A DNA stretch of 64,000 nt from Lineus longissimus (GCF_910592395.1 NC_088309.1:17426599-17490598), one strand, 5' to 3'; counted from the first letter of the stretch, positions 1 to 14,604 are shown. The notes: a model not told the origin generated them from the letters alone. A program made the numbers and translations.

Positions 1-1496
1 TTTGAGGTAGTCAAGGGCAGAAGTGACCAGGAACATGTGGTAGCAGGTACACACATTTGAACTAGAATCAGGTAACTTCAACAAGTTTCGAAACCCATGA
101 TGAATATAACGATTTCTTGCCTCATTTTGCACCTGTTTTTGAGTAACACTGTTTTTTGTCACTGGTTTCAACTGTTCAACTTTCTGGCAGAAAGACAAAG
201 AAATACTCTCGTTTCTCACACCTTTGAATATTCTGGTTTGAGATATCATCATAATCAAATTATCGAACCTCAATAAATAAACCCATATCCTTCACTGTAA
301 AGCATTTCTTATCAAAAAATGCTTCTATATATCATATTCTTGATAAAGAAAACTTCCATCACAGCCGGCCACACATTACGTTGGAATTACAGTCACAGCC
401 ATCTTTAAATACACCCGCCAACTCTACTATCATTGGTTTACATAAAAAAATATGCATAAAACGATAGCGCTATTTGCACAGCCATCTTTCCATCAGTAAT
501 AAACATCATTTCAATGAACTACATGACAGGTGACCCGGGCAGATGTTTCTTTCTGTTGGCTTATGAACTTTATCGAGTCGGAAATACGAACTCACATATT
601 GCCATTTCGTATGACCTTGACCGACAACCTGCACAAATAATTGAACTCAGCTGGTCGGTCAAAGCCTTCGATATGAATACAAATTAGACATTTTACAGCA
701 AAATCATGGAGGACTAATGATGCAGAAGAATAACATGATGATAAAGGAGAGTGCATGATGGACTATCTTGGTTGAGGGTTACCAGTAACCTACTGAGCTG
801 TAACCTACATCTTTCTTAGGGACAGAGCCTTTCTAGGCTTTACCTTCCCTTTGAAAACAGCACAATCAATTCGGCGATGTCTTCTTCCCTTAACATTGGC
901 TTTCCTGTGTTTCAGTCAGCCTTCAACCAGCTCCACATATAACACAATCAAAGGGCACAATTACAATTTGGGTGCCTTTGTTACGAGTTAATGGAACAGT
1001 TATCTTGCAACGCTCATTAAGCCCGAATCTGATTAGCAGCAATTAGCAAACTGGATCATGACGCTCAGGCATCGTTTACCCTCGTACCGATCATTATTTC
1101 TACGGGCTGGCATAAAAATCGATTCAAGAGTGTAGAGACTGTTTGATTTGAATGAAATGATTATCCGTGACAATGTGAAGTATCCTCTCACGATCGATGG
1201 CAGATGACAGGAGAAGAATAAACAATGAACCGAATCGACGCGCCTTGAACAATCGACACCAGATGCCTCAGAGGGAGTTGCTCTTTGCTAACTGCGCACT
1301 CGTCCTACAACACAATACATTCTGGGAGAGATATGCATGAATACGATTTCATTACCGCACTCACTGAACACGTGAAGAAAGATGTTCAAGACCACTCAAG
1401 ACGAGGCTCATGATGCTTGATGCTTGTCCTGTTGTTTCAATATCCAAACATGCAAGATTGTTCCAACGGTAAACTTTGCAAACATAGCACTCTCCC

Positions 1497-1744
1497 GTTC
1501 CACAATACTATTCTTGCAGGACTAGTTCCTCAATACTATTCTTGCAGGACTAGTTCAACAACACTATTCTTGCAGGACTATTTCCTCAATACTATTCTTG
1601 CAGGACTAGTTCAACAACACTATTCTTGCAGGACTCGTTCCACAACACTATTCTTGCAGGACGAGTTCCACAACACTATTCTTGCAGGACTCATCACAAC
1701 ACTATTCTTACATGAGTCGTTCCACAACACTATTCTTGCAGGGA
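1497..1744. repeat. 28-bp minisatellite, about 9 copies
   Basis: Tandem units containing ACTATTCTTGCAGGACTAGT. TTCTTGCAGG recurs at 1511, 1539, 1567, 1595 and onward. Near-identical units with a few substitutions suggest recent expansion. Confidence 0.92.
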
Positions 1745-2040
1745 TTGAGTAACCAGCACTGTAATGGGACATGAATATACAAGTATGCACATCCATTTGA
1801 TTCTTAAAATTTGGGCTCAAGAAAAACATACAAGTTGCTCTCTACTATGCGAGGCAAGCTTGGTTTATGTCAGCTTTATGCTTATGGACAGCAGAGAAGA
1901 TTTATTCACTGCAATCAAGTTGCAGTAACAGTCTGCTGTGATCATTGGATGAGGTATTTGCTATGCATACAAATGGCACACATTTCTCATCAAGTAATCC
2001 AAGTCTAAAAGAACAGGGATACAACTCTTCGAATACCAAG

Positions 2041-2250
2041 GTTGTAGCCAACCAGTTTTAAAAGCTATCTGGCTCACAATCCAACAGTTGTGGGTTCGAA
2101 TCCGGGGCTGATGGCCAATTTGTCCTCCACAGCTGGAGGTGAAGACACTGACCTACTGTACGAGGAGCTCTTTGAAACCCCAGAGCACTTCTGCTGATAA
2201 GAGAAAGTTGTTGTACAGTGCTTTGAGACAGACCCCATCTTGCAGTAAAA
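2041..2250 (+). repeat. tRNA-derived SINE-like fragment
   Basis: A perfect RNA polymerase III B-box, GGTTCGAATCC, at 2093-2103 follows a tRNA-like T-arm (GTGGG before it). The segment ends in AGTGCTTTGAGAC-type sequence at about 2217-2230, which recurs at about 53832. The acceptor stem and A-box are not convincing, so this is a SINE rather than a functional tRNA. Confidence 0.5.
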
Positions 2251-5200
2251 TGTGCCAGTCAGTGCTTTATATAGATATTATTTTTGTTACTTAGGTGAGG
2301 TTCAAGTAACCCCCTTACATGCGCTCATCAATCTGATTTCCTATACACAATTTCATGCTTACACACTAACCAGATATTTGGAGTTGGAAATTCCATCTGT
2401 GCTTTACACAACATGTTTGCCCACTCTAGTGTTTGTTCACAAACATTTACACAGCTTTAAATTGGTTCTGCTTATTCTCAGACTCCTCGATAGCGTCAAG
2501 ATTGCTCAACTTCCAGTCTCAACACCAGATGGCAGCACTAGTGTGACTCCAATAGAATATCCCAACCCGCATTTGAAGCAAATGAGAGAGAATTTCATTG
2601 TGACAATACAGTGAATCTAAAATCAGCCAAGAAACCAATCAAATTTGATAATTTAGTTGCTAAAGACAACCCGAGATGGCAGCACATGTTTCAGCCTGCC
2701 AGAGCTAAATATTTACCATGACAATAGAACCAAATCTGAATGTCAATCAGATGATCGGTTCAGCCTTATAAATTGGTAGCCCGGAGGTGTCTCTTGATGG
2801 GATGGTGATATCCGGCTGGATCACCTGCCAAATATACACACGTCCAATAACGTGCAAGTGTTTACTAGAGCAGACGACAATAGTCCTGTATCTGCCGCCA
2901 TGTTTGCTTGGGACAGCGGGACAATGCTCGACCGAAACAATAGGATGCAATTGCACGCAGTCATATCGTTTGCCAGATCTAACCAGATGGAACAAAAACG
3001 AGCTTCAGGGACGACATAAACCTGGCAAATAACTATGTTGACTGAGGCCCGGCGATGAAAGCTTTTCACACATGCACAACAGCCGAGAGTGCGTTTTTCC
3101 AAAGCTACACGAACACTGCCCGTCCGTATTTGTTATCAAACCACTGGGCTATGTGCGCCAATATTGCTCAACCCCACCGGTCAGATCTGTTTGGCAAACA
3201 CTCCCGCTTTGGCAGTACCACGCCATCCAATCAGATTGAGTTGCTGTTCAAACAATTGGTTTGAACTGCAAATCAATAGACATAGGCGGTGTTTGTCGAG
3301 TACACACCAGTTAATCCTTTGTCAGAGGTCTGCGCAAACTTTCCCAAGTAATGCATTAGCACAGAGAAACTGCGCTGACACAGCAAGTCAATAAGCTTCA
3401 CTGTTGACTCAGCTAAGGGGCAGAGAGGGGCTTTCATGATAAAACATTGTATACTTTGCTTAGGCAAACTGTACACAGGATTTACATTGACAAAGGTATA
3501 TAAACGTAGGATAAATACCTATCTGACTATATGTTTCAATATTAATTAATGCCCGAATGATATTGATGTAGGTTTACGACATATATGGCACACCTTTTTG
3601 CAAGCCAATCTTGGAAAGTGGTTTTTGATCGAGAAACTAGGCAACCAAGGCGAACCAAAACTGGAGTGACAACAGCCTGTGTCAGACAAAATGCAATGTG
3701 ATACGGTATCATAAAGGGTTAAAATTTGCTAATTATCGCTATAAGCTTCACCAGTCTGCTCACTGCTTGACCGAGGCAAGCCGTTGCCTGAGGAAGCAGT
3801 ATAATATGCCTGTGTATATCATACTAAATCCAAAGGATTTCCCTCTGCAAAAACCTATAGGCAGAAAGTTATCAAGAAGAATTTAACCAAACCGCGATAA
3901 AATAAAGACGAAAACTTGCATGAACTATTGACCAATCGTCTTGGATTAATCCAATATTTGTCCACCGAAAAACAATAAATCTGTGATAAGCGCTTTACTG
4001 ATAATACCCAAACAAGATTAAGCATTACATAGCGCTGATCTACGGGATTTAACTAATCCCCTACCGCAAACTATTAAATTCAGGACCAATATTCAGATGA
4101 CTAATTTTGCAAATTTTGTACATCTTTTCTACTTTTACTCATGTTCAATCGCCGCACCATTCTCTTTCGGGCACGAGGGTAGGCCCTCCTGTTGCCCTGG
4201 TCTTAAATGACATAATTGCTTGTCTTCATTTCGGGTATATAAAAAAAAATTCTTCATTTCAGAGTACATTTCAACAAAACTTTATCTTCAAGTCAATTTT
4301 TAAGGAGAGGTCCACAGAAGTGAGCAAAGGAAGCAACTTTAGATCAACCCATGTTTTTGTGAACATTAAAGGCGGCAAATAATAGTTATAACAACAGGGG
4401 ACTGCCACTTGGGGGTAGAGATTACCCATGGTCAAGCATTTAGTCACTTATCCTGGACATGAAGGCTCATATCATGAAATGGGCAACATTGATCCCATGA
4501 ACAATAATACTTTCTATCCCTTAACATAAACATTTACAACACTTTTCACTTCCCCAACACAGTGACAATAGACTGGCCACCCAACCAAAAATCCCAAAAA
4601 TCGAGATAAATTTAAAGTCATTGTGGTGTGTTCCTTTCATGGAATATTGTCTACACAAGTCAATACCTGTGTTGGACAAGCAGGGTCTATAGCCACCTGT
4701 GTGGGCGGACAGAACCATGCAGCCATTCAGACTGACGACACTGCCAACCAAATTCCCAAGTCCCGCCCCCTTGGCTATAGCGTTCCAATCAAACATGAAG
4801 GATTTACCAAATGCTCCACTGCCCAACTGTGAACGTGGAACCCAAGGTTGGGAAATAGAGCAAACAAATCTCATAATTAGACAAGCTCTGTATAAATCAT
4901 GGCCCCCTAATCATTACCCCGCTCACCCCCTGTAGCCAAGCATGGAATAATAACCACCCTCCCAACCGACACCACTTGTCATTACAGAGAATGCTCCCCA
5001 GCCCGAAATTGGCGGTAACCTTCAGATCTCTGGAGCATTCATGGAAATGGCATTGGCGCTGATGGACACGAGGGCGTTACTCGCCTATTGGTATTCTCCA
5101 CCATGTCAGCCACCAGCGACTCAAACTGGGAATCACTGGGGACAATGGAGATGAGCCACATCAGGAAATGACAAGCGCAGAACATAATCCGAAGCCCTAT

Positions 5201-8200
5201 GAACTGCGTATAAGCTATCAAGGGAACCTGTCCTGCACTGTCATTTCAAGAGAGCGTTAGCAGAAATGTGGTGACACAAGGGGTGGTTGTAGAAGACAAC
5301 GGTGTTAGGAACGGGTGGAACAATGGGGAAGGTGGTGAGACATGTCAGGAGATGAGCGCACACCAACTAGATCTGCTGTGAACAGATAAGAGTACTGTGC
5401 TCAGATCGAGATTTGGGGGACCAAACCTGAAACCCATTTCTGCTAGTACAGCAGCAATGGGAATTAGGAACTGCCCAAGATATGGGACACAAATAAAAGG
5501 GAAATGGCTTGTGGAGACCACTGCCAGATCAGAGCTCTTCCTTTTGACTGAAAGTGCATGGCAAGGAACCCTTGTCCAGATCTAAGGGGTCAAGATCTTA
5601 ATGCCTAAATCCGAACGCAGACCCCCTTCATACTTGACAAGACAACAGAGAGAGATCGGCTGGTGTTGGCAGGGCTTCCACTGTGGATGAAACCTCATCT
5701 TACGATAACTGTGGAAGGAGCAAAGGACGGTTATTGATGCAGTGGGAAATCACTACAGACAGGCCTCTGATCACAGCTCAGTCCAAAAGAGTTGTTGTGG
5801 CAGGAAATTAGTTCTTCCCCTGCAGTGAACCAAAGTTGTTTTAAAATTCTCCACAATGGATATCTGCCAGGCTGATACCAAAGACACCAAACAAAATGAA
5901 CAAGGACATACTTGAGTACCTAATTTGGTCTAAGTAAAGATTCCATATAAGTTGTAAGCCGCTAAAACCACATACTTGGGAATTCTCGTAGCAGGCCTGA
6001 TCGGAAATCCAAGCAAGGACAAAGACTGGACAAGCCAAAGGAATTCCACTCAATCATATTTGTTCATCAGCTTTAGCTCATATTACAAATGTTCAACAAG
6101 GCTTCTAAGAAAGCCTAACTATGTTTTTGCTAGAAGTCGCTAGTGGTAAAGACATATTAAAACATTAAAATCGCTTAAACTCAAGCAGGGGGAAAGGAGG
6201 GCCACTAGGGCTCTCAACTTAAGGAGCGGAACTGCCCAATTAGGGATAACTAGAGTCAGTGAACATAAACTTTACACCAAGGATTAAAAAAAGTCCTCTA
6301 AATAGTTAAATCACCAAAAAAAGTAGATTGTACTAACACATGATAATGCTGTTTAAGCCTGCCATAAGTGTGAGACCAAAAATAACAGAACAATTTTCCT
6401 CCCTATTTGTTTGATCTTACGGACTGAGTTTAAAACTTTTTCAAGCTATCTTCTTATTTCTCCACCTTTCCCACAGAGGTCATGTGAATAAACTTGCCCC
6501 GACTGTGGCACTCAACAAAACCAGTGATGAAATCCCAATTCTAAAACAAACCAAATGTTTACGAAAAACGTCTCCACAACAATGTCTACCTTGGTCAGAC
6601 GCCCACTCTCCTCTGCAATGTGGCAGAAGAGTAGGAACAGAAGGCCCCCAGGTCCACAAAACCAACCCCTTGGTAATTTCAAGTGGACTTGCAAACTGAA
6701 TGGAGTGACCACTCTACACGGCCTAACAACAAGACTCTAGCAAGAAACGCGTTATCTGAGTCCCACAATGTGACAAATATGAAAGGGACCCATGTGCTCT
6801 TGGCCTTCAAGGGTTTGCCTAATAATGACTCGCAGGCTAGCGGAACCTCTCCTACCTCACGCAGACCCCACCTGGCCTTCCTGCAATTCAAGTACGCCCT
6901 CGAGTGGATAAAAAGGTCTCGATCCAGGATTGAATGCTGCTCATTATAAGCTAGGGTTCCTATTTGCCAGTGCACGTCATCGAATGTTCAGCGGGTGGAA
7001 CCAATGGCAATCGTGGTGAGCCTTTATCTGCGACAGACAGGGCCGACACTTGGAAATCTTCCGGACAATTTTGGCGCACATCGACCAGAACAAGCGGATA
7101 TGAAGACGACAAGCCTTTTGATGGCGACAAAACCACCGCGGCATTCCTTTCGATCTCGTTGACAATGACGGACAAGATATGCGACAGTGTCCTTCAGAAT
7201 GTGACATCAGTGGGAAGTCCAAACCCAATCTATCTTAGTCCCAATGAAAACAAGCACTATTCTCTTTGAAATGTTCTCAGACGTGGCTAGAATTCCACCT
7301 GCATAGAAGTTCAGTGTTCGTCATACACCAGCGCGTTTCTTGCAAGGAGAAAGTTAGTCCTCTGGAAAATGCGAAAATAGATGGCAAGGGAGAAGAAATG
7401 ATAGTCATTTGTAGCAGACGCTTTAGTTGAGCACAAAAGAGTATTTTCAGAAATGAGAGCATGTGTTTTCATTGAGATAAATCAGGATTTCCAATGGTGG
7501 TTGATGTTTGCCTCATAACTTAAGACTACCAGGCCAGGTTTTGTCAGTCACCAGCATGAGCAGTAGGTTGTTAGGCTCAGTTACATTGCAGTCGCTGATG
7601 TGCCAGCGCATCTATGATATTTTCACATTGAATCCCATAGCCATAAAACAGTTGTACTACTTCTAGCTTCCATTTTCATAGTTCATAAATTTTGTGTTGA
7701 CTGGAACTGAGCTATACACCAAACAGTGGCTTGCTGATTGGGTGGAAATCACTTCAAAGAGAGAAAGAACAAAATTGAGGCCTGTACACATGTAGGAACT
7801 ATGGGGCTAAGAAAGCAGCGTTTTGGAGTGATTGATACAGATAAGCTAAGATCGCTGGATCTTTTGAGTTCATTGACTTTGGGTGTGAATTGGTAGCAGC
7901 CTAAGTGCTGGTGAGCAGCCTCCCTGCATCAATGGCCATTTGAGGGCTGTGGTTACGCAGAATCAGATAAAAGGCCTTAACCTCACGCACAATGGCTATA
8001 GGCTGAGATTGGGGCTTCTTGCCCTTGGTTTGTAACCCAAGATCTAGAGTCACTGAAGTAGAAAATGTCATCCAGTGGACAGTCTTTGGCCACAACAGAA
8101 ATAAAGGACTCAAAACCACTTTACAGATTACAGAGACAATCAAACACCTACTTTATCTTATTGTGAATGTACAAAGAACAGGACAGAGTTGCGGCCTACT

Positions 8201-9718
8201 TTCCCAAAACAGGGAGGCACAGAATGTTAAATAGCCAATCACAACAGGCTACCTCTCAACCAATGGTGGGTGACCCAAGTCATAGCGTTATTTGCACACG
8301 CTGCCTAACTACCATCTCAGACTGAAGAAATAAATTGGTTGTGGTAATCCATAAGAAGACAAGATTAGGCTAATCTGTTTGCTGGAAATCCTCTTTATTT
8401 AGTAGGGAGCAAAGCTTCCTATGGGTTTAGGGTAAGCACCATTGGACGCACAGCGCTGGCAACCACTGGAGGCACAATGAACTTGGTCTCATGGACTGGA
8501 ACCAAGGCAAGAACAGTCCCCATTCTTGACAAATTTACGGCCCATTATCATGCATAGGAGCACAGACTGGATGACTGAGCACAAAGCCTTTAAACGGTTT
8601 AACTGTTGTGTTTTGATTCAAGCTTGTTAAGGAAAACTTCAAAAGCTTGCCAAAATGGCTCAGGACACTTCACACTTTATGTAAATAGTAGCCATAGGCC
8701 AGCACGTCTGCTCTGCTCCACATGACAATCATCCACAAACGAAAGTGTCCTGGACATTTTCACTAGAAGATCAAATTTAGAAATGGAAATCACATGTCCT
8801 CTGCCCCCTCTCCCCCGCCATAAAACAATCCTTTGGCCCATTGGTACTACAATGGTAGAAGACAGAAGCAGAGCCAACAAGGTGCCAAGTACTCTCCTCC
8901 GCATCCAATGATTTGCAACTGCTGATGGACATCATCATTCTGATGGGGAGTGGTAATTTAAGATTAACATTGGTGACTATTGATGGTCCTCTGGTCAGAT
9001 ATCTGACAGAGATGCTGACTCACTAGTATGACCAGTGCTCCTGTTTCTTCAAACTATTCAATATGAAGATGACACGCACAGCATCACAAGACACTCATGA
9101 CAAGCAGCATCTCATACCAAATCAATCCGAACACAAAAAACAAAATACCAACACTGAAACAGTCACTTCTACCCTCGCCACCAGATGTCCTTCTGCTCCA
9201 ACATCAATCACAAAGCAAAAATTTGTAATTATAAAAATTTATCATTAGCATTTCAATTTACTATCGACCTCGTAATGTATTTTCCATGGCAACACAAAAA
9301 GCGTGCGGGCAAAAGAGTAATGGAACCTGTTGGGAGGCGCCACAGTTCAGTGGATGCAATGAAAGTGGCCATTGCGTGTGTACAATTTTGATAGTGATTG
9401 AATGAACAGAAATTTGTTTCGTGATATAGAAAACAATGCTGGCGATGTTGGGCTCACTGGGGAAAACACTGGATTCACTTGCCGAAACGTGGCGGATTTA
9501 CGGGGGCGAAAGAGGCATGCGACTTTCCTTTTTGTCAGCGAGCAGCAATTTGTCAGGTGCCTTCAGATGCCAGGAAAAACACATATTTGGCACTTAAATT
9601 TACTTTCTCTTTCAAGGGGAGGGCCCCCAGACCTAGTACTTTTGGACCTTTGGTGCGCAATGAGTGGGGCTGCACCAACCTTTCCCAGATTGTTGGAGGT
9701 TCCTCATTCCTCTACACA

Positions 9719-9739
9719 GGGGGGGGGGGGGGGGGGGGG
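9719..9739. repeat. Poly-G tract, 21 nt
   Basis: Uninterrupted G run following TCTACACA. One of several long G/C homopolymers in the window. Confidence 0.95.
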
Positions 9740-10757
9740 CACAAATGATTGAACAGACTTAGTCACACGGACTTAGAATAGCACAAGAATGTTTTGAAAG
9801 ATGGAGGAATATGGAGACATTTTAAAACACCTGAAATATACTCAACACCTCAAACAAAAGGCTTGAAATATACATGAGAGTCAACATCATAAAAGCAGGG
9901 ATCATCCACTTAAGTGACACGGCATGTCCCCCCCATGAACCACGCTTTTTTAAAAACGCGCCAAACCTTTCTGTGCTCTCAACTTCATTTGCTAATACAT
10001 TTCAGACTGTCACACGGGAGTGTCTGCCATGTTGACAGAAATGAAAAATCTAAATTAGTATATACAGAGTGTGTTTAGTGTACACAACATGGATGATCCC
10101 ATGGCATTAAGTACCATTGAAGCAACATACACGCCAGCCCATCAGCGGCAAAGAAAATCAATGCCCGGCTGATTTAGGGTCACTACCGGTTGTCGCGTCA
10201 ATTATTTACAGCAAATCAATAACACAACGTTTCGTACCATGTATGCCACCGAACGACATCAACTGACATGTCCGTCACTCACGATGCAGGAAACAACGAG
10301 ATTGAGCCTGGTACACCGCGTGCATCGCAACTCGTACAACCGGCTTAGTGATATTTTACACCGTTGGCGTATCGCTAGTCTTGTCACAATCGCCACGACA
10401 TAATTAACGACATGTCAAATAGTTCATTCTGTGCATGCAGCTGGTTCATTCTGATACGGCGAGCAAGGAAAAAATGGACATTGTATGACGCCATGTGAAG
10501 ATGGCAAGAAGTTAAGATGGGCATGTTCCTTGGGATGGAGCAGTGCCAAAAGTCATTTTCTATCTGGCTGTATCGTTGATGGACATTTCTGTCATGATCT
10601 TTCTTCACATGGCAATCGAAGATTACTGCCGATTCATCTGGTGGTAGGCATGGTGAGAGTATAATCTGCGACGACAGTGTCACGCTGGGAAAAGAGTCAA
10701 TCAGATCTGCGAAAGTAGGAGTACTAAAAATCGAAGTGTTTAAAAACTGGTACTTAC

Positions 10758-10768
10758 ATGTCTGTCGT
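10758..10768 (-). CDS. gro: Candidate 11-nt microexon of Groucho/TLE
   Basis: Eleven bases between a pyrimidine-rich acceptor (ending ACAAACAG) and a perfect donor (GTAAGTA) on the gene's strand, 3.8 kb downstream of exon 7. Exon 7 ends with a single base G. G plus these 11 bases gives four codons, Asp-Asp-Arg-His, ending in phase 0 and extending VKDEK to VKDEKDDRH. Vertebrate TLEs also have short charged, His/Asp-rich sequence after KDEK, which favours it. The segment is too short for homology, so this rests on splice signals and phase only. Confidence 0.4.
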
Positions 10769-11225
10769 CTGTTTGTAAAATGAAAGAAAAGAGAGATAAG
10801 GTTAAAGCAAATTGAAAACCAACATGTTATAACAGTCTACTTAGCTCGAGTGAATCAATTTGGGTTTTCTTCGAATTCTTGTTAGAGTTGAGACAAGACA
10901 TCTTTCTACTCCAGCTGTCAAATATAGCAAATAGTGGAAGTAAAACGTCTAAAATCTACCTAAGATCAGAAATTTGACATTCATGATGTTTACCTAGACA
11001 GAACAATACACCATTGACAACTCCATGGTCAACACCATGGTCGGACAAAATTTCAAGACTTTGTGTATCCAGGTGCGCATTCGCATTGATAAGTAACCAA
11101 GGTAACTAAGCAGTTACTAAGGAATATTTATTCATGCGCATGCATAAGGGGATACAAAATCTGGACATTTTGTTTGAAATTCTGCCCACAGTGCTCATTC
11201 ATAGTCCTAAAAGGAATTTAGCTAT

Positions 11226-11271
11226 TAGTACACTAGTCTACTGCATTGTAGTACACTAGTCTGCTGCATTG
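11226..11271. repeat. Tandem duplication, about 23 bp x2
   Basis: AGTACACTAGTCTACTGCAT is followed directly by a near-identical copy with one substitution. Confidence 0.85.
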
Positions 11272-11702
11272 TTTACACAAGTCTTGTCTGGCAATCACTT
11301 TTTGTTGGGTACATTTACACCCTCCACCAAGCCCAAATTCCCCTCTGGGCAAATCCTAAGTCCTTATACAACTTGAGATAGGACGAGTGACCTCAACACC
11401 AATAGTCTGCTGCAATAGCAACCTCTGCATCACTACTCCCCGCAGACGATCAATGATGTCAGAGCGAGTGTGACACTAATGGAGAGACCAGTGACGATAT
11501 GTTTACCAAGCCAACATAGTCAGACAGCGGAAGAAATGTCAAACACAAATGGTAAATTTACACAACAGGGATAGGGACCGTGTCGTTACCCTCATGTTAC
11601 ATTAACACACCTCATAGTATCATGGGGGGACAAGATACTGGCGCACCGGTCAAGATGTTCTACCAGGTCATATGGTTATCACGGGGAGAAATACATCGGA
11701 CA

Positions 11703-11870
11703 CCTCACTATTAGAGACACCCTCGGGACTGACAAAGCTGGCCTTGATGTAGAGGTGTCCTGATTAGAGAGGTCAAATTAGATGGAAATAACCAATTTGG
11801 GACCAAAACTAGCGTCCTTAATGGAGAGCTTGTCCTTAATAAAGAGGTGTTCGTTAAGGAACTTCCACTG
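11703..11870. mobile_element. pogo/Tigger-like non-autonomous element, degraded copy
   Basis: It shares CACCCTCGGGACTGACAAA, CAATTTGGGACCAAA and the terminal CTTCCACTGTA with the copies at 44383-44617 and 51881-51994. The left end has decayed. No coding capacity. Confidence 0.7.
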
Positions 11871-12251
11871 TAGTTCAAGTTAATGGATGTGGCATTAGTT
11901 GAAGCGTGCTCCAAGAATATAAAAGGCATTTTTTAATTTTGAACTTTTTTGCGATCATGGATTGTGTGCATAGACTTCAAAGAGCAACTGATTCTTCGGT
12001 GACCAGTCTCTAGCTGGCTAATGGACTACCTTTTCATAAGCACTTTTTGTCATGTACATGTTTATGCACAAGTCAACTGTTTGTAGTTTTTACTGAAGAA
12101 AGTCTGAGTGTCTGTGATAGGCCATGTGAAATGCTTATGTGGAGGTGTGTTATTAGGATGTAACTTGGTGATTTAACTTTATGCACCGAGACACCGTAGT
12201 AACCCATACGCCAACCATTTACTTCTTTTAGCAGTTAGCTCTGGTTGAATC

Positions 12252-12292
12252 GATATCTAATTAATCCCTGTCTATCTAATTAATCCCTGTCT
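12252..12292. repeat. Tandem duplication, about 20 bp x2
   Basis: TATCTAATTAATCCCTGTC occurs twice in direct tandem. Confidence 0.85.
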
Positions 12293-14604
12293 AGTACTTC
12301 TCACCCTCCACCAGTCAGAGCACAATAACACCGAAGTCATCGACAACCACATCAAACTTTGTCATTAATGACGCTAACAGCATGAAACAGGTAGGATTTC
12401 TACACATACAAACATGATCACGCCCTCCATGACAATAAGTCCACACTGATACAAATGCTCGTGACAACTGCATCAGACGAAGTTCATTTCAATACAATAC
12501 ATCATCATGTTCTGAGGCTATGTTAATTTCATGTCAATTTAATTCTAAGCTTATGTACAGTCCAGAACAGGGCAGACCCAACATTCGATCATGTACAGAC
12601 ATTGCTATCTTTCAAGGGAGAGTTCCAAGAAGCCACACCGATATCCCCAACCCTCTCCATCTGAATTCCTAACTCTCTGATACCACATTAACGCACATGC
12701 CATAGATAACGCACACAAGAGACCTGCCCCACATCACAAAAGATACCCTAAGCCTCATCTAAGGAGGCGGTGTGGGAGACTTTCATTGCCAAGATGAGTC
12801 AGAGCCAATGAGCTGGCGATTGCATCTCCTCGTAATTGAAATACATGTAGACGTGTACGTAATGAGGGGAAATGAAACTCGTCCCCGCAGATGCAGCCAT
12901 AAATTTACGTATTCTACGAAGTCCCCTCCAGGAAGCTGTCACAGCCTGTACGAGCCGTAAATACTGATTTATGACACGGGGACATTTTATCTGCGCCTCA
13001 GGAGGGTTTCTTTGCAATTTCATGATCAGCGAATGGTCTGCGTGGCTCCTAATAGTGGGGTCCATGGTTACTAAGGAAAATTCAATTATTTTGTCTTTGA
13101 GAATTGTTTCCCAAATCTAAATTAGAAATTGAGCAGGTGATGTGGCTTACAACAAACCATTACTGTAAATCACTATATTTTTGTGGCCCAAGATTTGAGG
13201 AAAAATGTCCTTTTTAACATCACAACCATTTAAAAGGTTGGCAAATGGATGGGGTTTTCAATGATTATACCATTGTGTATTTCAAGCCACTACCACTACC
13301 ACCCCTATAAGAAATATCAAGCCAAGGTCAGAGGAGGCCTGATTTTCTCACACTATATTCTTCCTTCAACAGCACACCAAGCCATTTCTTCAGCTATTTC
13401 TCGGAGACCCTCCAACTCGATGAGAAATCCCAAACAGAAAATAGCGTTTCCTCTTATCGTGTTCTGAACGAGTAAAATCAGCCACTTGTGAGCACTCGGC
13501 CATCTTGAATGGGCTTTGTAATCCGCCGGCAATACGCATGCACTGAAGATTATCAATCTGCGCTTGGAGCCCTAAGAGCATTTGACGCACCCACCTCTGC
13601 TTTGTGGAGAGCACTACCCAAGAAAATCCGGCTTCGAGAGCGCAGCTTAATTAACTGACAAGAAGCCATAGCAGAGGGACGCGAGCCTGGTTACAAGATA
13701 CGTTATTATTCTCCATGATAGATAGGTGGTGATGATCAGTGATGCTACAGACGACAAGATACACACAAGATGGCGTGAGATGGGTTCGTGAGGAAACGCT
13801 CTGCCATCTGGACGCGTCACAGACACAGACAGTAGAATTTGACTGTCAAATGCTGACACTATCACTTCAAGATCTCCGAAATCTTGGATAAGGACATTGA
13901 AGAAATCATCCTGGTGAACCAAACTGAGTAAAACCATGAAATGCTTTCTTGAGCCTGGTATGGGCCTTCCAGAACAAGTGGGAAGGGTGTTTGTGACTAT
14001 GAAAGTCAACCTCTTTGTCCATGACCATTAGTTTGCAAAGGGTTCGACCCCCTCTTTGAATCATGAGATAAAAAGATGAACCACTGTGTCAAAAGATGAG
14101 TCTTGGCACCAATTTGACAACCTCCAGTCTGAAAAGAATGACCCCTAAACCCCCCCCCCCTCTTTATCCACATAACACTAAACTGTCGACATGACCGACT
14201 CAGTAAAAACTTGGTCAACTGAATTCAAATCTGTTTGAGGAGCCCTATAGCTTAGTGAACCGACACCGAACTGGAAGTATTGGCAGTCTTACCAAACACT
14301 GCTAGGGTAGAGCTAAACGATAGCTCCATCCAAGCAGCGATTTGTGTAACAACTGATACCAACAGTGAGGTATCAATTTCTATTCTAAAACACTTCAAAA
14401 TAAACAATGTAATGTGATTTTAATTCCTTTGAGTCCGTTTCCATATTTTGCACCCCAAGCGGTTACGGTGGCTGTACCATAACCGCTGCTGTCGAAACAA
14501 GGCACCGATTGACAGCAGCCTAAAGTGGACTCCTAAAATCCAATAGGGTTAAACGTCAGTAATGTTGAGGACGATGATGATAATCGTATTAAACAGGTAC
14601 TAAC

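Larger units (their letters stand above)
1..14604 (-). other. Downstream Groucho intron(s), no secure exon
   Basis: Minus-strand continuation of the gene. Apart from the 11-nt candidate (10758-10768) I found no exon resembling the CcN, SP or WD40 parts. Contents: the 28-bp minisatellite (1497-1744), a tRNA-like SINE fragment (2041-2250), a 21-nt poly-G tract (9719-9739), short tandem duplications (11226-11271, 12252-12292) and a pogo/Tigger-like remnant (about 11703-11870). The rest is unique-looking AT-rich sequence. Confidence 0.65.

Noticed and set aside
596-628. 33-nt open segment with exon-like acceptor and donor on the minus strand
   Set aside because: Encoded residues (VVGQGHTKWQY) do not resemble any Groucho segment and no partner is seen; likely chance splice signals.
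2041-2110. Functional tRNA gene
   Set aside because: Only the T-arm and B-box are good; the anticodon arm, A-box and acceptor stem do not form, so a SINE remnant is the better reading.
10384-10683. Minus-strand ORF containing VKKDHDRN, superficially like the charged Groucho linker
   Set aside because: No acceptor or donor frames that piece in the right phase, and the rest of the ORF does not match the family.
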